Positions 8,673 to 17,587 are shown, counted from the stretch's first letter. The stretch is 32,781 bases of DNA from Deltaproteobacteria bacterium (GCA_016180805.1 JACPAM010000108.1:1-32781), one strand, 5' to 3'. The notes: generated from the sequence alone by a model not told the origin. Numbers and translations: made by a program.

Positions 8673-9402
8673 AGGGCATCCCGATGATGCCCGCATGCCC
8701 TTCACCGCCCACCTGGAGGAGCTCCGCTCCCGTCTCATCCGATCCCTGCTCGCCGTCGTCGCCGCTTTCTCCCTCTCTTTCACGTTTGCCGAACAGATCT
8801 TCGCGATCCTGACCGCTCCTTTGCTCCGGCTCCAGGCCCCAGGGCTAACCCTGATCGGAACCGGGGTGCCCGAGGCCTTCTTTACGAAGATCAAAGTTGC
8901 CGTGATCGCGGCCCTTTTCCTCGCCTTTCCGGTCATCCTCTGGGAGTCCTGGCAGTTCGTGGCGCCCGGCCTCTACGAGCACGAAAGGCGCTACGCCCGC
9001 AGCTTTGTTTTCTTCGGGACCGTGCTTTTTCTCGTCGGGGCCTACTTCTGCTACGCCGTCGTCTTCGAGATAGGATACGTTTTTTTTCTCAAGCGCTACG
9101 AGGCCCTGGGTGTGCGCCCCGCCATCCGCGTCGGCGAATACCTGTCGTTCGCCTCACAATTGCTGCTCGCCTTCGGCGTCATCTTCGAGCTGCCCGTTGC
9201 CGCTTTTTTCCTCACGCGGATCGGCGTCCTCGACCATCGGTTCCTGATCCATCAGTTCCGCTACGCCGTCATCTTCCTCTTTATCCTCGCCGCCGTCCTC
9301 ACCCCTCCCGATATCGTCTCTCAGATTCTCCTTGCCGTGCCCCTCATCCTCCTATACGGCGTCAGCATCCTTGTCGCCTATCTGGCCGGACAAAGGGAAT
9401 AG
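8653..9402 (+). CDS. tatC: Sec-independent protein translocase TatC
   Basis: Core receptor of the Tat translocon that binds the twin-arginine signal. The 249-aa product shows the N-terminal [10 protein letters not shown] motif typical of TatC, then about six hydrophobic helices (residues roughly 30-245), with [23 protein letters not shown] in the first periplasmic/cytoplasmic loop, including the conserved F-x-P-GL-x-x-E-R region. The GTG at 8653 overlaps tatA/B; ATG at 8695 ([11 protein letters not shown]) is an alternative start and matches the family N terminus better, but lacks a clear Shine-Dalgarno. The two genes form one plus-strand operon converging on the arginine decarboxylase gene. 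Confidence 0.95.
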   Translation: MRKTPGKGHPDDARMPFTAHLEELRSRLIRSLLAVVAAFSLSFTFAEQIFAILTAPLLRLQAPGLTLIGTGVPEAFFTKIKVAVIAALFLAFPVILWESWQFVAPGLYEHERRYARSFVFFGTVLFLVGAYFCYAVVFEIGYVFFLKRYEALGVRPAIRVGEYLSFASQLLLAFGVIFELPVAAFFLTRIGVLDHRFLIHQFRYAVIFLFILAAVLTPPDIVSQILLAVPLILLYGVSILVAYLAGQRE

Positions 9403-9522
9403 TTTTGAGTCAAGGGCCAACTAATCTGTTCGCGACCGAGGAGAGCGCGAGCGAGGCTGCGGACGTCCGATTACAGACGCTACGACTCATGGCAGAGGCC
9501 CATCGGCCGCGGCCGAGAGCGC

Positions 9523-9536
9523 GCTCCCGAGGGAGC
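9523..9536. terminator. GC hairpin between convergent tatC and arginine decarboxylase genes
   Basis: GCTCCC-GA-GGGAGC forms a short perfect stem in the 176-bp convergent spacer. It has no T-run on either side, so an intrinsic terminator role is uncertain. The rest of the spacer shows no ORF, tRNA or other structure that I can support. Confidence 0.25.
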
Positions 9537-9578
9537 CTAGTCCATGAACCAAGAATTCAAAATGTAAAACTGAAGGGG

Positions 9579-10145
9579 TTATTTGCCTTCCGGGGCGTTA
9601 TCGTCGTTGATAAAAACGGCGGCGGCAAATACGGTGGTCCAGAGCCCTTCTTTATTGCCGATGGCAGACTGGGTGATGTTGGTTGTTCGCACGATCTTCC
9701 CGGACATTTTGAAGATCTGTTCCCTCTCGTCCCAGTCGAGCTCCGAGTTGAATTCAATTCCCACGGTGGTCGCCAACATGCTGGCGGCGAGATCCTCGGC
9801 ATATTCCCCGGCTTTTTCATCGGTCTCCCCAAACGCATGGTGCTCCGAAAGATAACCATGCATGGACGGATCCGCCGGGATGGCCAACCCTACGGAGGCG
9901 GCGATGAGACGGTTGGGTTCGTTGGTGTTTTCGCGATCGTAAACGGCGAAAACAATCTCGCCGGGTCTGAGCAGCTTCAGCCCGTCCTCTTTCGAGATGA
10001 TCTTGCAACCGGGGGGATAGATGCTGGAGACCAAAACCAAGTTACAGTGCGCCAGTCCGGCAGTCCGTAGCGCCAGCTCGAAAGAAGCGAGCCGCTCCTT
10101 GTGAACTCCGACTCCTTTGGTAACAAAAACTTTTTTCGGGACCAT
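9579..10145 (-). CDS. Pyruvoyl-dependent arginine decarboxylase
   Basis: Decarboxylates arginine to agmatine for polyamine synthesis or acid resistance. The 188-aa proenzyme carries the self-cleavage site VSSIYPPGC: cleavage between the two Ser residues makes the alpha chain with its N-terminal pyruvoyl group. Other family features are [17 protein letters not shown] at the N terminus, the [24 protein letters not shown] strand region, and a conserved C-terminal part with [10 protein letters not shown]. The track start is a TTG at 10175; ATG at 10145 is preferred because family members start near the [10 protein letters not shown] segment. It lies 59 bp downstream of the biotin carrier gene on the same strand, so it may be transcribed with the carboxylase genes. 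PvlArgDCs are common in archaea and found in scattered bacterial phyla. Confidence 0.92.
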   Translation of the reverse strand: MVPKKVFVTKGVGVHKERLASFELALRTAGLAHCNLVLVSSIYPPGCKIISKEDGLKLLRPGEIVFAVYDRENTNEPNRLIAASVGLAIPADPSMHGYLSEHHAFGETDEKAGEYAEDLAASMLATTVGIEFNSELDWDEREQIFKMSGKIVRTTNITQSAIGNKEGLWTTVFAAAVFINDDNAPEGK

Positions 10146-10204
10146 CCCTGGAGTTCTATAACACGAATCCGACAACCTGACAAGAAAATTTTTCGCGACC
10201 GAGC

Positions 10205-10708
10205 CTATTCGACCACGAGGAGAACAGCTCCCGCCTCGGCGGCGTCGCCAGCCTTCACTCGGATCTCCTTAACCTCGCCGCTAATCGGAGACCGCACCTC
10301 GTTTTCCATCTTCATGGCCTCGACGATCACGAGCCCTTGACCTTTTTCCACCCGGTCCCCTTCCGCGACGAGGACGGCGATGATTTTCCCCGGCATCGGC
10401 ACCGAAATCTCCTGCCGCCCCTCGACCAGAATCCCCGCCTGTAGCCCGCCCAGCCGCATGCGCCGCTCGTCGACCAGCTCAACGTGATAGCTCCTCCCGT
10501 CCACGAGGACACTGTACTCGTCCTCCGCCACGTCGACATCGACCTCAAAGGAGCGGTTATCGACGATCAGGGAGTAGCCACTCAGGCCGGTCTTTTTCCC
10601 GTCGACCAGAAATTCATTGCCGTCAACGGAAACCCGGTAGTGTGACCTGCCGATCTCTTCGATCTCGACCGTGAACGTTTGATCGCCCAGCCTGGCGATG
10701 AAAGCCAT
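10205..10708 (-). CDS. Biotin carboxyl carrier protein of acyl-CoA carboxylase
   Basis: Carries biotin between the biotin carboxylase and carboxyltransferase subunits. The 167-aa product ends in a lipoyl/biotinyl domain (about residues 95-167) with the biotinylation motif [10 protein letters not shown], in which the Lys is modified. The N-terminal ~90 residues form beta-rich strands ([27 protein letters not shown]) as in the BT-type carrier segments of propionyl-CoA carboxylases. It starts 9 bp after the biotin carboxylase gene, so the two are co-transcribed. Biotin supply by the bioB gene in this same window is relevant to its activation. Confidence 0.93.
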   Translation of the reverse strand: MAFIARLGDQTFTVEIEEIGRSHYRVSVDGNEFLVDGKKTGLSGYSLIVDNRSFEVDVDVAEDEYSVLVDGRSYHVELVDERRMRLGGLQAGILVEGRQEISVPMPGKIIAVLVAEGDRVEKGQGLVIVEAMKMENEVRSPISGEVKEIRVKAGDAAEAGAVLLVVE

Positions 10709-10717
10709 AACTCTCCT

Positions 10718-12256
10718 CTATCTTCTCCGGCCGCGGCCCGAAAAACCGCCCCTCTGCCTGAGCGGCTCGAGTTTTCCGGCCTCTCGCCACAACGACCTTT
10801 CGCCCGCCCCCTTCTCCAGGAGTCGCAACGCCCGCTCTTGCTCCCGATGCAGGGCCGCGATGGCCGCGGAGGCCAGGGCGATATCCTTATGCGGGTAAAG
10901 CTCCTCTTTCTGTGCCGAGCGATACTCGTCGTCAATGAAACCGGTGTTGAAATCACCGGCCATGAAACGGGGGTGGCGCAAGATCCATTGGTGGAACGGG
11001 ATATTGGTCTTGATGCCCCGCACCTGGTATTCCCTGAGCGCCCGACGCATACGCATGATCGCCTCGATGCGGTTTTCTCCCCAGATGATCAGCTTGGCGA
11101 TCATCGGGTCATAGTAGATGGGCACCGCGGCCCCCTCGTAAACGCCGCAATCGTTTCGTATACCCAGGCCCTCGGGAAGCCTGAGCCCCTCGATCTTCCC
11201 CGGACAGGGCATGAAGTCGTTCTCGGGATCTTCGGCGTAGATGCGGCACTCGATGGCATGGCCGGTGTGGCTGATGTGGCGCTGACGCCACGGCAAATAG
11301 CCGCCGGCCGCGACTTCGATCTGCGCCTTAACCAGATCGATCCCCACGACTCTCTCCGTGACCGCGTGCTCCACCTGCAGGCGGGTGTTCATCTCGAGAA
11401 AGTAAAAATCTCCGTCTCGGTCGACGAGAAACTCGAGCGTCCCGGCGCCGACGTACCGAAGGGCGCGGGACCCACGGACCGCAAGCTTTCCGAGCCGCCG
11501 GCGCATCCGGTCGTCCAGCGCAGGCGCGGGACACTCTTCGATGATTTTTTGGTGGCGCCTCTGAATGGAGCATTCCCGATCGTACAGATGAACCACCTTG
11601 CCGTACTGATCAGCCAGAATCTGAACCTCAACATGCCGCGCCCGCTCGAGGTATTTCTCGATATAAAGCCGCGGGTCGCCAAAAGACGAGGCGGCCTCGG
11701 AGCGGACCGCCCGGTAAGCGGACCGAATCGCCCGCGGAGAGCGAACCAGCCTCAGCCCCTTACCCCCGCCGCCAGCGACCGCTTTCAGCATAAACGGATA
11801 GCCGATGGTTTCCGTCGCCTGGGCGACTTCTTCCTCTGAATTCAATACCCCATCGGAGCCGGGAACGACCGGAATTTCCGCCGCCTTCATGAGCGCGCGC
11901 GCTTTGACCTTATCCCCCATCTGCTCGATCGCTTCGGGCGACGGCCCGATAAAGACGATGCCATGCTCTCTGCACGCGCGCGCGAACTCCGGGTTCTCGG
12001 CCAAGAATCCATACCCCGGGTGGATCGCTTCGACACCGCTCTTCTTGGCCACTTCCAGTATGCGGTCCATCGCCAGGTAGCTTTGCAGCGAGGGAGCGGG
12101 GCCAACCGGATAGGCGTAATCCGCGTATTTGACGTGGAGGGAGTCGCGATCGGCCTCGGAGTAGATGGCAACGCTTTCGATATCGAGCTCGCGGCACGCG
12201 CGCGTGATCCGAACCGCGATTTCACCCCGGTTGGCAATCAGAATGCGCTTAAACAT
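10718..12256 (-). CDS. Acyl-CoA carboxylase biotin carboxylase subunit
   Basis: ATP-grasp enzyme that carboxylates biotin with bicarbonate. The 512-aa product starts with FKRILIANRGEIAVRITRACRELDI, has the Gly-rich ATP loop KAVAGGGGKGLRLV, the EKYLERARHVEVQILAD segment and the catalytic FLEMNTRLQVEHAVTE motif. It is somewhat longer than E. coli AccC (449 aa) because of a C-terminal extension of about 60 residues, rich in Arg and Gly at its end (GGFSGRGRRR). Without accA/accD and with a PccB-type partner upstream, it belongs to an acetyl/propionyl-CoA carboxylase of the three-subunit type. Substrate is undetermined. Confidence 0.94.
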   Translation of the reverse strand: MFKRILIANRGEIAVRITRACRELDIESVAIYSEADRDSLHVKYADYAYPVGPAPSLQSYLAMDRILEVAKKSGVEAIHPGYGFLAENPEFARACREHGIVFIGPSPEAIEQMGDKVKARALMKAAEIPVVPGSDGVLNSEEEVAQATETIGYPFMLKAVAGGGGKGLRLVRSPRAIRSAYRAVRSEAASSFGDPRLYIEKYLERARHVEVQILADQYGKVVHLYDRECSIQRRHQKIIEECPAPALDDRMRRRLGKLAVRGSRALRYVGAGTLEFLVDRDGDFYFLEMNTRLQVEHAVTERVVGIDLVKAQIEVAAGGYLPWRQRHISHTGHAIECRIYAEDPENDFMPCPGKIEGLRLPEGLGIRNDCGVYEGAAVPIYYDPMIAKLIIWGENRIEAIMRMRRALREYQVRGIKTNIPFHQWILRHPRFMAGDFNTGFIDDEYRSAQKEELYPHKDIALASAAIAALHREQERALRLLEKGAGERSLWREAGKLEPLRQRGGFSGRGRRR

Positions 12257-12260
12257 GAAT

Positions 12261-12313
12261 AGGCATAAGGCAATAGTTCTGAAGCCCCTGTTGCCTACTG
12301 CCTGTTGCCTTCC
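12261..12313. repeat. GGCA/TGCC palindromic intergenic element, copy A
   Basis: Immediately 3' of the carboxyltransferase stop (minus strand) the sequence reads AAGGCAACAGGCAGTAGGCA... and returns with TTGCCTTATGCCT. A clearly related element (copy B, 17714-17772) sits at the same position 3' of the pgeF stop. The imperfect dyad could fold as a hairpin. It is REP-like and may end or stabilise transcripts. Confidence 0.5.
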
Positions 12314-13864
12314 TTAGAGGGGGATATTCCCATGTTTCTTGGGCGGGTTTTGATCCCTTTTGTTCTTTAACATCTCCAGGGAGCGAATCAGCATAGGTCG
12401 GGTCTCCTCCGGATAAATGACGGCATCCACGTAACCGAGCTCTGCTGCCTTGAAAGGGTTGGCGAAGTTGCGGCGGTAGTTCTCGGTGAGCTCCTCCCGA
12501 GTTCTGACCGGGTCTTGAGATTTTTCCAGGGCGTCGCGAAAGATGATATTGATCGCGCCTTCGGGACCCATGACCGCAATCTCCCCTGTGGGATAAGCCA
12601 GATTGACGTCCCCCCTCAGATGCTTGCTCGACATGACGATGTAGGCGCCGCCGTACGCCTTGCGGGTGATGACCGCCACCTTGGGCACGGTCGCCTCGGC
12701 GTAGGCGTAGAGCAGCTTCGCCCCGTGGCGGATGATGCCCTGATATTCCTGCGCCGCTCCGGGCAAGAAGCCGGGGACATCGACAAAGCTGAGGAGCGGG
12801 ATATTGAAGCAGTCGCAGAAGCGGATGAAGCGGGCTGCCTTGGCGGAGGCGTCTATGTCCAGGCAGCCGGCGAGATGGGCGGGCTGATTCGCGACCAAGC
12901 CTACGGGCCTTCCTCCCAGCCGGGCAAAGCCGATGATGATGTTGCGGGCAAAGTCACGTTGCACCTCGTAGAAGTAGCCCTCATCCACCACGGCCAAGAT
13001 CAGCTCCTTCATGTCGTATGGCCGGGTGGGATTATCCGGAATCAGATCATTGAGCCTCCGGTCGCGTCTGAGCGGATCGTCGTCCGTCGGATGAAACGGC
13101 GGGTCCTCCTGGTTGTTGCTCGGCAAAAACCCCATCAGCTCCCGAATCATCACAAGGCATTCCTTCTCGCTCTCCGCGGCAAAATGCGCGACCCCGCTTT
13201 TTGCATTGTGCGTCTGACTTCCACCCAGATCTTCCTTCGTCACCTCTTCATGAGTCACCGCCTTGATCACGTCCGGACCGGTGATGAACATGTAGCTGTT
13301 GGCCTTCACCATGAAGATAAAATCCGTGATCGCCGGTGAGTAAACCGCCCCCCCGGCGCACGGGCCCAGGATGGCCGAGATTTGCGGGATAACGCCGGAG
13401 GCCAGGACGTTGCGTAAAAAAATATCGGCGTAGCCGGCCAGACTCACCACTCCCTCCTGGATCCGCGCGCCGCCGGAATCGTTGATCCCCACGATCGGCG
13501 CACCGTTCTTCATTGCCAGATCCATCACCTTACCGACCTTCTCCGCCACGACCCCGCTCAAGCTGCCGCCAAAGACCGTGAAATCCTGAGAGTAGACGTA
13601 AACGAGCCTGCCATCGATGGCGCCGTAGCCGGTCACGACGGCGTCGCCGGGGATTTTTTTCGCTGCCATGTCAAAGTCGGCGCAGCGGTGGGTCTTAAAA
13701 CGGTCCAGCTCGACGAAACTCCCGTGGTCGAGAAGGATCTCGAGCCGCTCGCGCGCCGACAGTTTTCCCTGCTCATGCTGCCGCCGGATCCTCTCTTCTC
13801 CACCACCCGCTGCGGCCTGCCGGTTAAGCTCGCGAAACCGCTCCAAGTTATCTTTCAGCGCCAT
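12314..13864 (-). CDS. Acyl-CoA carboxylase carboxyltransferase (PccB type)
   Basis: Transfers CO2 from carboxybiotin to an acyl-CoA such as propionyl- or acetyl-CoA. The 516-aa product has the family length and both crotonase-like halves: N-terminal [19 protein letters not shown], the [14 protein letters not shown] oxyanion-hole loop and [17 protein letters not shown]-terminal [10 protein letters not shown]-like segment ([16 protein letters not shown]), [11 protein letters not shown] and [13 protein letters not shown]. The ATG at 13864 gives the standard [15 protein letters not shown] start. It heads the minus-strand operon followed by the biotin carboxylase, carrier protein and arginine decarboxylase. 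It could be the carboxylase that feeds methylmalonyl-CoA or 3-hydroxypropionate-like routes, or malonyl-CoA for fatty acids; no mutase or epimerase is present to decide. Confidence 0.94.
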   Translation of the reverse strand: MALKDNLERFRELNRQAAAGGGEERIRRQHEQGKLSARERLEILLDHGSFVELDRFKTHRCADFDMAAKKIPGDAVVTGYGAIDGRLVYVYSQDFTVFGGSLSGVVAEKVGKVMDLAMKNGAPIVGINDSGGARIQEGVVSLAGYADIFLRNVLASGVIPQISAILGPCAGGAVYSPAITDFIFMVKANSYMFITGPDVIKAVTHEEVTKEDLGGSQTHNAKSGVAHFAAESEKECLVMIRELMGFLPSNNQEDPPFHPTDDDPLRRDRRLNDLIPDNPTRPYDMKELILAVVDEGYFYEVQRDFARNIIIGFARLGGRPVGLVANQPAHLAGCLDIDASAKAARFIRFCDCFNIPLLSFVDVPGFLPGAAQEYQGIIRHGAKLLYAYAEATVPKVAVITRKAYGGAYIVMSSKHLRGDVNLAYPTGEIAVMGPEGAINIIFRDALEKSQDPVRTREELTENYRRNFANPFKAAELGYVDAVIYPEETRPMLIRSLEMLKNKRDQNPPKKHGNIPL

Positions 13865-14036
13865 GCAAAAATGTTTCTCCGCAAAGAGTGCGAAGCACTA
13901 AGCGAGGAATCATAACAAAAGGGGCCGCCCTGTCAACCGAAACTGCCAATACCCTGCCGGCCCTGGACCGCAGCTTGAAGTCGCACAACAAAATTGCTAC
14001 GGTTTTTCGCAAACGCCAAACCACCCTTGGCCCAAA

Positions 14037-15212
14037 GTGGCACGACGGAAAAAGAACCAGCCTGCCAAGAAGACCCGATCCATCCCGCCGGGCGCAAGAG
14101 CATTGCTGATCTACTCGACCAGCGAGGGAGATTCCAACATGCTCTACGCCACCGGCTTTTTCGTTCCGGACCCCTTCATCTTCCTCAAGCACCGGGGCAG
14201 GAAATACGTGGTCATGAGCGACTTGGAGATCGATCGCGCCAAAAAGCAGGCGCAGGTCGATCACGTCTTACCTCTGTCGTCCTACCAGGAGCGGCTGCGG
14301 AAGTCGGGGAAAACTAGCCCCACGACAGGGGACGTCCTGGAACTGCTCTTCCGGGAGCGCTCCGTTAGGTTGCTCCTGATCCCGCCGAATTTCCCCGTGC
14401 AGCTCGCTGACGACTTAAGGTCGAGAGGCTTCCTCGCGCACATCAACGATCCGATCTTTCCGGAGCGCGAGCGAAAAAGGGCGGAGGAGATCAAAAGTAT
14501 TCGCGAGTCACTCAGGGTGGCCGAGCTGGGACTCCATGCCGGAATCCAGGCTCTGCAGCAAGCCACGATCGGTCCCGACCGCTATCTCTATCTGAACGGC
14601 TCCCGCCTGACGTCGGAGAAACTCAAAAGCATCGTGAACACGGCCATCATGGCTCAGGGTTGGGTTCCTAGCCACACGATCATCGCCTCGGGAAACCAAT
14701 GCTGCGATCCCCATCATGAGGGGAGCGGCCCGATCAAAGCGGACACCTCCATCATTTTCGACATCTTTCCCCGCTCGCAAAAGACCGGCTATTTCGGGGA
14801 CCTGAGCCGTACGGTCGTCCGGGGACAGGCATCCGAGCGTCTCAAGGAAGCCTACGCCGCGGTTTTGGCAGGCCAGGAGCTCGCCTTCCGGCTGATTCGG
14901 GACGCGGTGAGCGGCAACGAAATTCATCAGAAGATCCTCGCGCTCTTCGACAAGCGCGGTTTTCGGACCGGCAAGATCGGCGGCCGCATGCAGGGGTTTT
15001 TCCACGGCACCGGACACGGCCTCGGTCTCGATATCCACGAGCCGCCGCGTATCTCGCAAGCGCAGGCGACGCTGCGCGCCGGCCATGTGGTTACGGTCGA
15101 GCCCGGTCTTTACTATCCTGGCATGGGAGGAGTGCGCCTCGAGGACGTCGTCGTGGTGACCAAAAGAGGAAGCCGCAACCTCACCCGGTATCCGAAGTTC
15201 TTGGAGATATAG
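14037..15212 (+). CDS. M24 family metallopeptidase (Xaa-Pro aminopeptidase-like)
   Basis: A pita-bread-fold metallopeptidase. The 391-aa product has an N-terminal creatinase-like domain (about 1-160) and a C-terminal catalytic domain with the five-ligand metal site: Asp in IIFDIFPRSQ, Asp in GYFGDLSRTV, His in FHGTGHGLGLDIHE, Glu in TVEPGLYYPG and Glu in VRLEDVVVV. This set predicts Xaa-Pro dipeptidase or aminopeptidase P activity. The start at 14037 is GTG with no good Shine-Dalgarno, and its first ~15 residues are basic and Pro/Lys-rich; a start at a later codon is possible. It is followed after 24 bp by the glycerophosphodiesterase gene, suggesting an operon through the histidine kinase. 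Confidence 0.88.
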   Translation: MARRKKNQPAKKTRSIPPGARALLIYSTSEGDSNMLYATGFFVPDPFIFLKHRGRKYVVMSDLEIDRAKKQAQVDHVLPLSSYQERLRKSGKTSPTTGDVLELLFRERSVRLLLIPPNFPVQLADDLRSRGFLAHINDPIFPERERKRAEEIKSIRESLRVAELGLHAGIQALQQATIGPDRYLYLNGSRLTSEKLKSIVNTAIMAQGWVPSHTIIASGNQCCDPHHEGSGPIKADTSIIFDIFPRSQKTGYFGDLSRTVVRGQASERLKEAYAAVLAGQELAFRLIRDAVSGNEIHQKILALFDKRGFRTGKIGGRMQGFFHGTGHGLGLDIHEPPRISQAQATLRAGHVVTVEPGLYYPGMGGVRLEDVVVVTKRGSRNLTRYPKFLEI

Positions 15213-15236
15213 GATACCGTGTAGTTTCCGGACTCA

Positions 15237-16064
15237 GTGGCTAAACAGATTCACCAGCTTGCTTTTTTCATCGGATCCAAGCCCAGAATCATCGGGCACC
15301 GCGGAGCCATGGGAATCGCTCCGGAAAACACCCTGCCTTCTTTTCAGCGGGCGTTCGACGACGGGGCCGCGCTCATCGAGATCGATGTCAGAGGGACGAA
15401 AGACGGCCACGTCGTGATTATCCACGACGAGACGTTGAATAGGACCACGAACGGGCGGGGCCCGGTCAATCAGCGGACATTGAACGAACTCAAGGCGCTC
15501 GACGCCGGACACTGGTTCACTCCGGACGGAGGCATCAGTTACCCGTTTCGGGGAAAGAAGATCGAGATCCCAACCTTGGAAGAGCTTTTCCTCGCCTCGC
15601 CGCAAGCGCGGGCGATCGTTGAAATCAAGCCCGGCTTACCCCCAATCACCAAAAAAGCCGTGGAGATCCTCCGTCGGCTTGGGCAGGAAAACCGGGTGCT
15701 CTTGGCCACGGAGGATGATCAGATCATGAAGGACATCAGAGCAGAGATCGGAGCAGCCCACCTGACGGTCGCCACCGGATTCTCTTACGGCGAAGTAGCT
15801 GCCTTCATCCAGTGGGCGGCGAGCGGCAAAAGAACCGATTTTACTCCGCAGGGCCAAGCCATGCAGATCCCCTGTGAGTATCGGGGCACGACCCTGGTCA
15901 GCGAAGCAACGGTCAGCGGTGCTCACCAGTTGGAGGTTGAGATGTTTGTCTGGACAGTCAACGATACCGACGAGATGGCGCGGCTCCTCACGCTAGGGGT
16001 GGACGGGATCATCACCGACTACCCGGCCCGCCTGCGTGGTCTGATCCAATCAGACCGGCCGTAA
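15237..16064 (+). CDS. Glycerophosphodiester phosphodiesterase
   Basis: Hydrolyses glycerophosphodiesters from phospholipid turnover to glycerol-3-phosphate and an alcohol. The 275-aa TIM-barrel product has the GDPD signature: HRGAMGIAPENTLPSF with catalytic His and metal Glu, EIDVRGTKDG with E-x-D, IHDETLNRTTNGRG with the second catalytic His, and EIKPG later, ending in VDGIITDYPARL. No signal peptide is seen, so it is likely cytoplasmic (UgpQ-like). The start is GTG without a strong Shine-Dalgarno. It lies between the M24 peptidase (24 bp) and the histidine kinase (47 bp). Confidence 0.92.
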   Translation: MAKQIHQLAFFIGSKPRIIGHRGAMGIAPENTLPSFQRAFDDGAALIEIDVRGTKDGHVVIIHDETLNRTTNGRGPVNQRTLNELKALDAGHWFTPDGGISYPFRGKKIEIPTLEELFLASPQARAIVEIKPGLPPITKKAVEILRRLGQENRVLLATEDDQIMKDIRAEIGAAHLTVATGFSYGEVAAFIQWAASGKRTDFTPQGQAMQIPCEYRGTTLVSEATVSGAHQLEVEMFVWTVNDTDEMARLLTLGVDGIITDYPARLRGLIQSDRP

Positions 16065-16111
16065 AAAATGCTTTACCATCGCCTACCAAAAAGAGTAGAA
16101 TAGGTTTTCTT

Positions 16112-17344
16112 ATGGCCAACTCTGCTGTTTCGCCCAACTCCAGGCTTGACAAGAAGCACACGGTCATCATTCTCCAGTGGTTGATCGTGATCGTGACCTC
16201 GTATCTCATGCTTTTCAGTGAGGGCCAGGTTTCAGAGGATCTTCTCGTTTACAGCCTGGTGGTTGTCCTCTTCACGAGCGCTTTGGTTCTCTATCGTCTC
16301 CCTGCCCAGTTCTTTGACCACCGCTACTTTGACACCACGCTGTTGGTCGCCGACACCATCCTCATCTCCACGGCGATCTATATGAACCGCACGATCCCGT
16401 GGGATCTTTTCCTTATTTACTTTTTCATCCTACTCCTCGCGGCGATCGGGACAAGCCTTTTGCGAATCGTTATCGGCTCGGCCGCGGTAAGCCTGATCTA
16501 TCTAGCCCTCCTGGTGCACGAAGGTAAAGCGATGCCCCAAATCACCACGGACTTGGTGATCCGCATCCCTTTCCTTTTCGGGGTCTCCGTGCTCTACGGC
16601 TACCTCTCGGAGAACGCCAACCGCGAGCGGAGGAGGGCCGAGATGGCGGAACAGAAAGAGCGCGTGAAGATGGACTTGGTATCAAGCCTGGCCCACGATA
16701 TCAAGAACCCGCTCGGGATCATCATGGGATACGCGGAGATGTTGACGGAGTTTCTCGAGGAGCGCAACGGCGAGAAAGAGCATCTGAACCTGCTTGAGCG
16801 CATTCAGACCAGCGGCCAGAGAATCGTCAATCTGGTTACAGGATTTCTCGATGCGAGCAAGGCAGAGGCCGGAAAACTGGAGATCGCGCACCGCCCGGTT
16901 TCCTTCAACACACTGCTTAAGGACGTGGTCCGCCAGCAGGAGGCCGAGCTGCAAAGGAAGCAGCTCACCATCGAACTCAACCTGGACGAACAGTTACCGG
17001 AAGTCATGGGAGATGCCGCCCAACTCGACCGGGTTTTCTACAACCTGATCGGCAACGCGATCAAGTTCACGCCGACAGGAGGCAAAGTTTGCGTTTTCTG
17101 CAAACGCGAAGACGGGCACATCTCGGTGGCGGTACAGGACACGGGAATCGGCATTTCTCAGGAGGAACTTCCCCTGCTCTTCACTCAGTTTAAGCGGCTG
17201 AAAGGCGCGGCCAAGATCGAGGGCACGGGCCTTGGCCTTTTCATCGTCAAGACGATCGTAGAGGCACACAAAGGCTCCGTTCGCGTGGAAAGCGTGGACG
17301 GCCAGGGTTCCACCTTCACGGTTCGCATTCCGATCCGCTCTTAA
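16112..17344 (+). CDS. Membrane-bound sensor histidine kinase
   Basis: The 410-aa protein has about six hydrophobic helices in residues 18-170 with very short loops, so the sensing part is in the membrane. A short coiled linker follows (ENANRERRRAEMAEQKERVK), then a HisKA domain with His195 in SSLAHDIKNPLG and a HATPase domain with the N box (FYNLIGNAIKFTP), G1 box (VQDTGIGI), F box and G2 box (GTGLGLFIVKTIVEAHKG). All catalytic boxes are intact. No response regulator is adjacent, so it is an orphan; the NtrC-type regulator at 30596 and the receiver at 32499 are the only receivers in the window. A plausible TAGG lies upstream of ATG 16112. Confidence 0.93.
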   Translation: MANSAVSPNSRLDKKHTVIILQWLIVIVTSYLMLFSEGQVSEDLLVYSLVVVLFTSALVLYRLPAQFFDHRYFDTTLLVADTILISTAIYMNRTIPWDLFLIYFFILLLAAIGTSLLRIVIGSAAVSLIYLALLVHEGKAMPQITTDLVIRIPFLFGVSVLYGYLSENANRERRRAEMAEQKERVKMDLVSSLAHDIKNPLGIIMGYAEMLTEFLEERNGEKEHLNLLERIQTSGQRIVNLVTGFLDASKAEAGKLEIAHRPVSFNTLLKDVVRQQEAELQRKQLTIELNLDEQLPEVMGDAAQLDRVFYNLIGNAIKFTPTGGKVCVFCKREDGHISVAVQDTGIGISQEELPLLFTQFKRLKGAAKIEGTGLGLFIVKTIVEAHKGSVRVESVDGQGSTFTVRIPIRS

Positions 17345-17370
17345 AACCAGCGCGCCGCTTCACTTTGGTC

Positions 17371-17418
17371 AAAAAAAGGGCCTGCCGAACGCGATGAACG
17401 CCGTTCAAGGCAGGCCCT
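17371..17418 (-). terminator. Strong intrinsic terminator of the mini-ORF unit
   Basis: On the minus strand AGGGCCTGCC pairs perfectly with GGCAGGCCCT over 10 bp, with an inner GAACG/CGTTC pairing, and is followed by a run of seven T. The T-run is only on this strand, which shows that a transcript coming from the 17480-17590 side ends here. The histidine kinase ends 27 bp away on the other strand. Confidence 0.88.
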
Positions 17419-17429
17419 CGGTGAACTGA

Positions 17430-17461
17430 GGGGATCTACCAGGCTCTGAGCCTGAATCCCC
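17430..17461 (-). other. RNA hairpin between mini-ORF and terminator
   Basis: GGGGAT-T-CAGGCT-CAG-AGCCTG-GTAG-ATCCCC on the minus strand folds into two stacked 6-bp stems with a CAG loop. Together with the mini-ORF in front and the terminator behind, it makes the approximately 200-nt transcript highly structured. Confidence 0.55.
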
Positions 17462-17482
17462 TTCAAAGATTCAGCTCGAAGC

Positions 17483-17524
17483 CTAAGTCTCAGTCACCTC
17501 GCAGTCCCTACATTTTTCTATCAC
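17483..17524 (-). CDS. 13-codon mini-ORF with CxxC behind a near-perfect Shine-Dalgarno
   Basis: GTG ATA GAA AAA TGT ... TAG encodes MIEKCRDCEVTET. Its support is the ribosome site: AAAGGAGGTGGTCC lies about 10 nt before the GTG and is almost fully complementary to the 3' end of 16S rRNA, far stronger than any other site in the window. The ORF sits between a promoter-like sequence and a strong terminator on the same strand, in a 428-bp gap with no other gene. I do not recognise the peptide. It could be a translated leader, a regulatory minigene or a metal-binding peptide. Alternatively the whole unit is a structured sRNA whose SD-like stretch has another purpose. Confidence 0.4.
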   Translation of the reverse strand: MIEKCRDCEVTET

Positions 17525-17530
17525 GGCTGG

Positions 17531-17542
17531 ACCACCTCCTTT
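17531..17542 (-). promoter_or_regulatory. Extended Shine-Dalgarno (AAAGGAGGTGGT) of the mini-ORF
   Basis: The minus strand reads GGGAAAGGAGGTGGTCCAGCC. The complement, GGCTGGACCACCTCCTTT, differs from the common 16S 3' end by one base. It is an unusually long anti-16S match, sited for the GTG at 17524. Confidence 0.7.
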
Positions 17543-17557
17543 CCCTGCTGAGCCCTA

Positions 17558-17587
17558 AGTTTACCCCGATCCGACAAAAATAATCAA
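17558..17587 (-). promoter_or_regulatory. Candidate sigma-70 promoter for the mini-ORF unit
   Basis: On the minus strand TTGATT (17582-17587) and TAAACT (17558-17563) are separated by 18 nt, each matching the consensus at four of six positions. Predicted transcription would begin about 10 nt before the extended Shine-Dalgarno and run to the 17371 terminator, giving roughly 180 nt. This is a weak-to-moderate match supported mainly by its position. Confidence 0.35.

Noticed and set aside
10679-11839. 386-aa plus-strand ORF
   Set aside because: Antisense shadow of the biotin carboxylase gene, which has all catalytic motifs.
12515-13339. 274-aa plus-strand ORF
   Set aside because: Antisense shadow of the carboxyltransferase gene.
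17522-17542. GGCTGGACCACCTCCTTT on the plus strand resembles the 3' end of 16S rRNA
   Set aside because: No other rRNA sequence is present around it and the terminator direction shows minus-strand transcription; it is read as a strong Shine-Dalgarno of the mini-ORF.
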